Assembly (NCBI GenBank): GCA_016932295.1
Contig: JAFGDC010000192.1
Span: forward strand, 1-10,871
DNA from: a candidate division CSSED10-310 bacterium
Lineage (GTDB): Bacteria > CSSED10-310 > JAFGDC01
DNA: 10,871 nucleotides
Reading direction: 5' to 3'
Shown here: piece after piece, positions 6,937-10,871 of the stretch
Numbering within the stretch: position 1 is the stretch's first letter
Layout of the letters: each line of letters starts with the position of its first letter
The notes under the pieces: model-generated
The model's input: the letters and a program-made list of their open reading frames with translations, nothing else
Databases searched by the model: none
Told to the model about the DNA's origin: nothing
Translations under genes and position numbers: made by a program

Positions 6937-8961
6937 TTACTGATCCCGCTGCTCTTTCAGCAGCTTGAGCGCCATCTCCACGATATGTTCGCCGCTCACC
7001 TCGAATTCCTTGATGAGTTCCCAGGGTGCGCCCGATTCGCCGAAGCGGTCCTTGACACCGATCATGCCCATGAGGAACGAATCGTTGTAGAGCTTCGGTT
7101 CACAAGCAAGCACGGCCGCTACCCGGTTGCCGAAGCCGCCTACCTGGTGCTCTTCAGCGGTGATCAGGATGTGGGTTTCGAGGGCGGCTCTCCTGATCGT
7201 CTCCCGGTCCAGGGGCTTGACCGTGTGAATGTTGATAATGCGGGTTTCCTTGCCATACTCTTCCTTGAGGATCCAGGCGGCGCGCATGGCTTCCGGCACC
7301 ATGGGGCCGCAGGCAAGGATGCTGAGATCTTCCTTCTCGTCCTGGTACTGGTGCGCGAGCCTGGTTTCGAACGCCTTAGCGAACTGGGCATTGGCGCCCC
7401 GATATCGGATCACGTTCGCCTTGCCGAATACGAAGGGCGTGTGCTCGTCGGTCACCAAAGGAGTCGCTTCCCTTGCGAAACGCAGGTATTTGGGTCCCAC
7501 CAGTTCGAAGAGCATGTACTTGGTGGCTTTGAAGGTCTCCATCGAATCGCAGGGAACGACCACATTCATATTGGGCAGGCCGCACAATTGGAAGAGTTCT
7601 TCCAGAGCCTGGTGCGTAGCGCCGTCGGGGCCTACCGACACGCCGCCGTGAGCCCCCGCGATGAACACGTTGAACTCGCCGTAGCAGACCGTGGTCCGGA
7701 TCTGATCCAGGTTACGGCCGGACGCGAACACGCCATATGTGCCAAGCACGGGCAGCTTACCTTCCTTGGCCAGCCCGGCAGCAACGCAGGTTGCACTCTG
7801 CTCGGCAATGCCCATGCTCAGGAAGCGGCAGTCGCGATCGGGACAACCCTTGTTAAAATCAGCAATCGTGATGGAGCCTGAGATATCGCAGCCCAGGCAG
7901 ACTATCCGCTCGTCATCGCCAAACATGTTCAGCGCGCGCCCAAAGCCCTTGCGGGTCGGATCCATCTCCACTTTCATCTCGGGACGATGGTTCCACCAGA
8001 AGTCGCCTCCCGCGATCACCGGCATCTTCGCTTCAAGTATGGCCTCGGCTTCCTTCTGGTAGTCCGCCGCACGCTTCAGCAGGGCATCCACGTCCCACTC
8101 GTCTGCCAGACCAAGTTGGCTGAGCCCGTCCTTGGTTTGCTTGTAGTCCGGTGACTTGCCGTGCCAGCCGGCGATATCTTCCATGAAGTCGACGCCCTTA
8201 CCCTTGACCGTATTCGCAATGATCGCCACCGGTTTGTCGCCGCGCTCGTTCTTCACCTTCTCCAGCGCCGCCACCACTTGCGCCATGTCATGTCCATCGA
8301 TTTCAACGACATCCCACAGGAAACTCTTGAACTTGTCGGCCAGCGGCTCGACCTTCATCACATCGTCGACCCAGCCGTCGATCTGCAGGCGATTCGTGTC
8401 AACTATGCAGGTGAGATTGTTCAAACCATAGTGGCCGGCTTCCATGATGGCTTCCCAGACCTGTCCTTCCTGCAACTCTCCATCACCATTGATGCTGTAG
8501 ACCTGATAATCCCGATTGTCCAGGCCGGCGGCCAGCGCCATGCCGACGGCAATGGAGAGACCCTGGCCCAGGGAACCGGTGGAGGCTTCGACACCATCCA
8601 GTTTTAGCCAATGGGGATGTCCCTGGTAAGGTGAATACAGTTTGCGCAGCCTCACCACGTCCTCCACCTCGAAGTAACCCGCCATGCCGAGCCCGAGATA
8701 CAGACTGGGCGCTTTGTGGCCGGTGGACCAGATCACCCTGTCCCGGTCGGGCCAGAAGGGATCTTCAGGATCGTGGTTCAATACTCGCAGATACAACGCC
8801 GCGGTGATGTCCATGATGGACAACGTTCCACCGGAATGTCCGGAACCAGCCGCGCACAAGGCGATCAAGTTGAGCCCCCGCATCTTGGCGGCGGCTTTGC
8901 GTAATTCCTCGATCGAGTAGGCTTTCCTGACTGTACCGGTTTTTGAGTTGATTATCGGCAT
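6937..8961 (-). CDS. tkt: Transketolase, single-chain, resembling the fused split-type enzyme
   Basis: A 674-residue thiamine-diphosphate enzyme that moves two-carbon ketol units between sugar phosphates in the pentose phosphate or Calvin-type pathways, in the cytosol. The N-terminal half (about 15-300) carries SGHSGG (40-45, His42), STGHKAP (79-85) and STGSLGQGL (127-135). It also has the TPP/metal motif GDGELQEGQVWEA (159-171), with Asn190 as the expected second metal ligand. The middle domain (about 335-500) has GIAEQS (384-389) with the Glu387 that activates the cofactor. The C-terminal domain (about 540-674) includes EEHQVGGFG (603-611). The wording of the motifs looks like archaeal and split transketolase N and C subunits joined in one chain. 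The ATG at 8961 has a near-perfect AAGGAGG 6 bases upstream; an in-frame ATG at 9090 lies upstream of the likely promoter and was dropped. It is a single-gene unit with its own promoter and terminator. Confidence 0.95.
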   Translation of the reverse strand: MPIINSKTGTVRKAYSIEELRKAAAKMRGLNLIALCAAGSGHSGGTLSIMDITAALYLRVLNHDPEDPFWPDRDRVIWSTGHKAPSLYLGLGMAGYFEVEDVVRLRKLYSPYQGHPHWLKLDGVEASTGSLGQGLSIAVGMALAAGLDNRDYQVYSINGDGELQEGQVWEAIMEAGHYGLNNLTCIVDTNRLQIDGWVDDVMKVEPLADKFKSFLWDVVEIDGHDMAQVVAALEKVKNERGDKPVAIIANTVKGKGVDFMEDIAGWHGKSPDYKQTKDGLSQLGLADEWDVDALLKRAADYQKEAEAILEAKMPVIAGGDFWWNHRPEMKVEMDPTRKGFGRALNMFGDDERIVCLGCDISGSITIADFNKGCPDRDCRFLSMGIAEQSATCVAAGLAKEGKLPVLGTYGVFASGRNLDQIRTTVCYGEFNVFIAGAHGGVSVGPDGATHQALEELFQLCGLPNMNVVVPCDSMETFKATKYMLFELVGPKYLRFAREATPLVTDEHTPFVFGKANVIRYRGANAQFAKAFETRLAHQYQDEKEDLSILACGPMVPEAMRAAWILKEEYGKETRIINIHTVKPLDRETIRRAALETHILITAEEHQVGGFGNRVAAVLACEPKLYNDSFLMGMIGVKDRFGESGAPWELIKEFEVSGEHIVEMALKLLKEQRDQ

Positions 8962-9030
8962 TACGCCCTCCTTCTCGAACGTGTTTGATTGACCACTGTT
9001 CCGTGAGACGTGAGATAAGTTAAGGAAAAG

Positions 9031-9059
9031 ACGGTAATTAACTATTTTAGGACTGTCAA
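9031..9059 (-). promoter_or_regulatory. Candidate promoter for transketolase
   Basis: On the minus strand a perfect TTGACA (9059 to 9054) is followed after 17 bases by TACCGT (9036 to 9031), a weak -10 with three of six matches in an AT-rich spacer. The start would fall near 9024, giving a leader of about 63 bases that contains the strong ribosome site for the ATG at 8961. Confidence 0.45.
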
Positions 9060-9089
9060 GGAGAAACGGTTTTGCAATTCGCCGGTACA

Positions 9090-9103
9090 CACCATTAATG
9101 GTG
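9090..9103. repeat. 14-base perfect palindrome upstream of the transketolase promoter
   Basis: CACCATTAATGGTG equals its own reverse complement. It lies about 30 bases upstream of the transketolase -35 box, in the divergent gap shared with the secreted-protein gene that starts at 9332. An AT-rich core with GC-rich ends is common in operators of dimeric helix-turn-helix regulators. No regulator gene is present to support this. Confidence 0.4.
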
Positions 9104-9172
9104 CTGCCCCCAATGTTCGATGCTCCCGCTTACTCCATTGACGGCGTTCTGTGAACAAGACGATTCGAGGCA

Positions 9173-9233
9173 GAGGAGTCTGGTGCCGGTCCGGCTTTCT
9201 CGCGCCTGGTTCACCGGGGCGCGCCGACTCCTC
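9173..9233. other. Potential structured element in the divergent gap
   Basis: GAGGAGTC (9173-9180) pairs perfectly with GACTCCTC (9226-9233). Inside it, CGCGCC (9201-9206) pairs with GGCGCG (9218-9223), giving a long two-part hairpin. It lies upstream of the promoter of the 9332 gene, so it is not part of that leader. It may be an isolated terminator, a small RNA or DNA-level structure. Together with the palindrome at 9090 and the two promoters, it is all I can see in the 370-base gap 8962-9331. Confidence 0.3.
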
Positions 9234-9263
9234 ATACGGGCGTACGGGAAATGATAGGGCCGG

Positions 9264-9291
9264 TTGACTGGACGGCGAGGTTTGTTATGCT
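9264..9291 (+). promoter_or_regulatory. Sigma-70-type promoter for the secreted protein gene
   Basis: TTGACT (9264-9269) is followed after 16 bases by TATGCT (9286-9291). Each box matches the consensus well (five of six and four of six). Transcription would begin near 9298, about 34 bases before the ATG at 9332 and just ahead of its GAGGAG site. This excludes the in-frame ATG at 9251, which lies upstream of the promoter. Confidence 0.6.
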
Positions 9292-9331
9292 TTGCAGTGA
9301 CAGGAGTGAATCACAAGCGAGGAGCGCGCCA

Positions 9332-10561
9332 ATGCGGTTTTTCATCGTTTTCATGCTGGTTTTACTGATTCTTCATCCCGTCCGGACAGCACGGGCGGCG
9401 ATGGAACTTCCCACGTGGCACATCGGGGATTGGTGGGAGATCCGGGAGACAATCGATGTCGAAGTCGCGCAGGTCTTCCCGGGTTCGGAAATGACCATCA
9501 CCGACACGTCGCGGTACACAATCACCGGAACGGGTGATCGAACACAGACCAAGACCGGTAAGACCAACAATGTCTATGTCATGGAGTTCAACGGAAATCT
9601 GACTATCACCGGCACCATCATTATGCTCGGTATCCCCACCAACGTGCGGGTGTCGACGGGCGTCCTCACCGGCGAACAATGGAACAGGGTGGCGGATCTG
9701 CACGTCGTCATGACCTATCGGCGGCTTTATGGCAGCGCCGAGGCCGAATCGGCAACCAATCCCGGGGAATGGGAACCGCTGGGACCGCTCACCATCAACT
9801 TGTACGAGGAATACGACGAGCCCATCCCTTACGGCTTCCCACTTGAGGTGGGGAAGCAATTCGACTACAGCTTGCAAAATCACATGTTCGGAGACTTTAC
9901 CCTGGAAACGGCCTTCGGGACGTTCTCTGATGATTTTTATGAAGTTTCGGACTGGAGCCTGTACTGCTCGGTGCTCAGCATGCAGACCAACGAGTGTCAA
10001 TTTGAGGAACCGGGCTACTACCTTTATGCCGATCACATCCAAGATGGCGTGGCGGCAATCCAGGAAGGTTGGGTGGAACCGCGGGTGAAATGGTACAACA
10101 AGGTGGAGTTGACCCGTTTCGCCCATCCCTTGGGAACGGTGCGCAGCGCGCTGCTGTGCCTTGAGGATACCGGGGTGCAACCGGATGAATCACCCGATCT
10201 GGAACTGGACCTGCGGTTGAATGCTGCCGTCTTTACCTTCAGCCAGCCTTTCCAGTTGACTGCATCCCTCACCAATCCAGGCGCCGCATGTCCGCTCGAC
10301 CTGTATGTCGTCCTCGACATTTCCGCTCTCACCTCCAGCGATCCCTATTTTGTTCATCCCTCCTGGCGCAACCTCGCCCAGGGACTGGATTGCTCGCGTG
10401 AAACCGCCCTTGGCGGCGTGACAACGGTGTCGGTCCTTGATTTCGTCTGGCCTCAGGATGCCGGAGCCGCCGCTGGTTTGATTTTCTGGGGCGTCGCCAT
10501 GGAGCCGGATGGTACGACCCTTTACAGCGATATCGCTTCAGCCGGTTTCAGCTTCAACTGA
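9332..10561 (+). CDS. Secreted beta-rich protein of unknown function
   Basis: A 409-residue exported protein that I do not recognise by name. Residues 1-23 form a Sec signal peptide (MRFFIVFMLVLLILHP, then an AxA-like RTARAA end) with no lipobox. The N-terminal part (about 27-270) begins with WHIGDWWEIRE and is rich in Thr, Ile and aromatic residues in alternating patterns, as in all-beta domains. Cysteines occur at 212 and 222. The C-terminal part (about 288-409) is a separate module: LDLRLNAAVFTFSQPFQLTA, then an Asn-Pro-Gly turn, LYVVLDI (324-330) and FVWPQDAGAA (371-380). It reads like an Ig/CARDB-type adhesion or sorting module at the end of a secreted protein. The ATG at 9332 has GAGGAG 7 bases upstream and follows a good promoter. 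It stands alone, divergent from transketolase and convergent with the partial gene at the right edge. Cell-surface or extracellular placement is inferred. Confidence 0.8.
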   Translation: MRFFIVFMLVLLILHPVRTARAAMELPTWHIGDWWEIRETIDVEVAQVFPGSEMTITDTSRYTITGTGDRTQTKTGKTNNVYVMEFNGNLTITGTIIMLGIPTNVRVSTGVLTGEQWNRVADLHVVMTYRRLYGSAEAESATNPGEWEPLGPLTINLYEEYDEPIPYGFPLEVGKQFDYSLQNHMFGDFTLETAFGTFSDDFYEVSDWSLYCSVLSMQTNECQFEEPGYYLYADHIQDGVAAIQEGWVEPRVKWYNKVELTRFAHPLGTVRSALLCLEDTGVQPDESPDLELDLRLNAAVFTFSQPFQLTASLTNPGAACPLDLYVVLDISALTSSDPYFVHPSWRNLAQGLDCSRETALGGVTTVSVLDFVWPQDAGAAAGLIFWGVAMEPDGTTLYSDIASAGFSFN

Positions 10562-10613
10562 TCTCGATTGATCCCACTCGACGAGCGGCTGACTCTCTTG
10601 TCTTTCGGCCGTG

Positions 10614-10648
10614 GGACGGCAGCGCGGAACCCCGCCTGTGAGTCGTCC
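10614..10648. terminator. Imperfect hairpin between convergent genes
   Basis: In the 133-base gap between two converging genes, GGACG (10614-10618) pairs with CGTCC (10644-10648). An inner stem (10619-10627 with 10632-10639, one bulged C) closes an AACC loop, for about 13 base pairs in all. No T-run follows on either strand. Its position suits a two-way transcription stop, but the evidence is structural only. Confidence 0.3.
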
Positions 10649-10694
10649 GGGCCGAGCGTCATTGCTCTTCTGAAACCGCGATTCGCGTACCGGT

Positions 10695-10871
10695 TCACGC
10701 GATCTTGTGTAATACTTCCGTTGCCACGCGGCCGAATCCAAGCCCCGGTCCCGGCAATGATTCCAGCCGGCCGTCAATAAACAAGGGTGGTTCACAGATA
10801 TCCCGCGCCAGATCGAAGTGCCCGTCCAGGTCCGCCCAACAGACCGCCGGCCTTGCCGACGCCACTGCCAC
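10695..10871 (-). CDS. C-terminal end of an enolase-superfamily enzyme (dipeptide epimerase-like), cut by the window edge
   Basis: Only the last 58 codons are present; the gene continues beyond 10871. The translation contains CWADLDGHFDLARDICEPPL (residues 11-30 of the fragment), then DGRLESLPGPGLGFG. This is the usual C-terminus of mandelate racemase / muconate-lactonising type enzymes, especially L-Ala-D/L-Glu epimerases, where D-L-D-G is followed by a substrate-loop Asp and the chain ends in LPxxPGLG. Members abstract an alpha proton with Lys bases and a Mg site, none of which is in the visible piece. The stop is TGA at 10697-10695. It converges on the secreted-protein gene ending at 10561. 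The superfamily call is reasonable from this tail; the substrate cannot be told. Confidence 0.6.
   Translation of the reverse strand: MAVASARPAVCWADLDGHFDLARDICEPPLFIDGRLESLPGPGLGFGRVATEVLHKIA

Noticed and set aside
6985..7881. A plus-strand open frame of 298 codons opposite the transketolase gene.
   Set aside because: It is a shadow of the highly conserved transketolase C-terminal half and has no motif of its own.
9251..9331. An N-terminal extension of the secreted protein from ATG 9251.
   Set aside because: It lies upstream of and within the predicted promoter, lacks a ribosome site, and would bury the signal peptide.

Overview
The window is a GC-rich stretch of bacterial chromosome. It carries seven supported genes and the tail of an eighth. 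I see no phage, transposase, CRISPR, rRNA or tRNA. HflK/HflC-type membrane proteins, several Sec signal peptides and well-formed Shine-Dalgarno sites point to a Gram-negative-type bacterium. The large secreted beta-rich proteins would suit an uncultivated lineage in or near the PVC/FCB groups. I cannot name a phylum from sequence alone.

Region 1 (1-3545) is a two-gene minus-strand operon. The first gene (3184 down to 1130) joins, in one open frame, a heavy-metal permease of the SO_0444 Cu/Zn-efflux / ArsP-like type to an HflK-type SPFH protein. Ten bases further on, an HflC-type SPFH protein follows (1119 to 217). HflK and HflC normally form a periplasmic membrane-anchored cage around the FtsH protease. 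Here the HflK half is tethered to a metal exporter, and this is the most interesting object in the window.

Region 2 (3546-5399) is a plus-strand gene, divergent from that operon, for an exported multi-domain PHP-type metallohydrolase (CehA/McbA or DUF3604-like) with its metal ligands apparently intact. A 287-base gap follows in which I see no gene.

Region 3 (5687-6738) is a minus-strand pair read from a strong-looking promoter. It holds a YggU/UPF0235 protein and, overlapping it by ATGA, a secreted protein that resembles the zinc-dependent phospholipase C / S1-P1 nuclease fold but seems to have lost several zinc ligands.

Region 4 (6892-8961) is a full-length transketolase on the minus strand, with a perfect 12-base inverted repeat as its likely terminator and a 14-base perfect palindrome upstream of its promoter. 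Region 5 (9264-10561) is a divergent plus-strand gene for a secreted protein of unknown function with a good promoter. At the right edge (10695-10871) is the C-terminal end of a convergent enolase-superfamily gene, probably a dipeptide epimerase or relative.

The genes form several independent transcription units rather than one pathway. The functional link I can argue is within the metal-permease/HflK + HflC operon; the YggU pair is coupled translationally, but nothing in the sequence says the two products work together.
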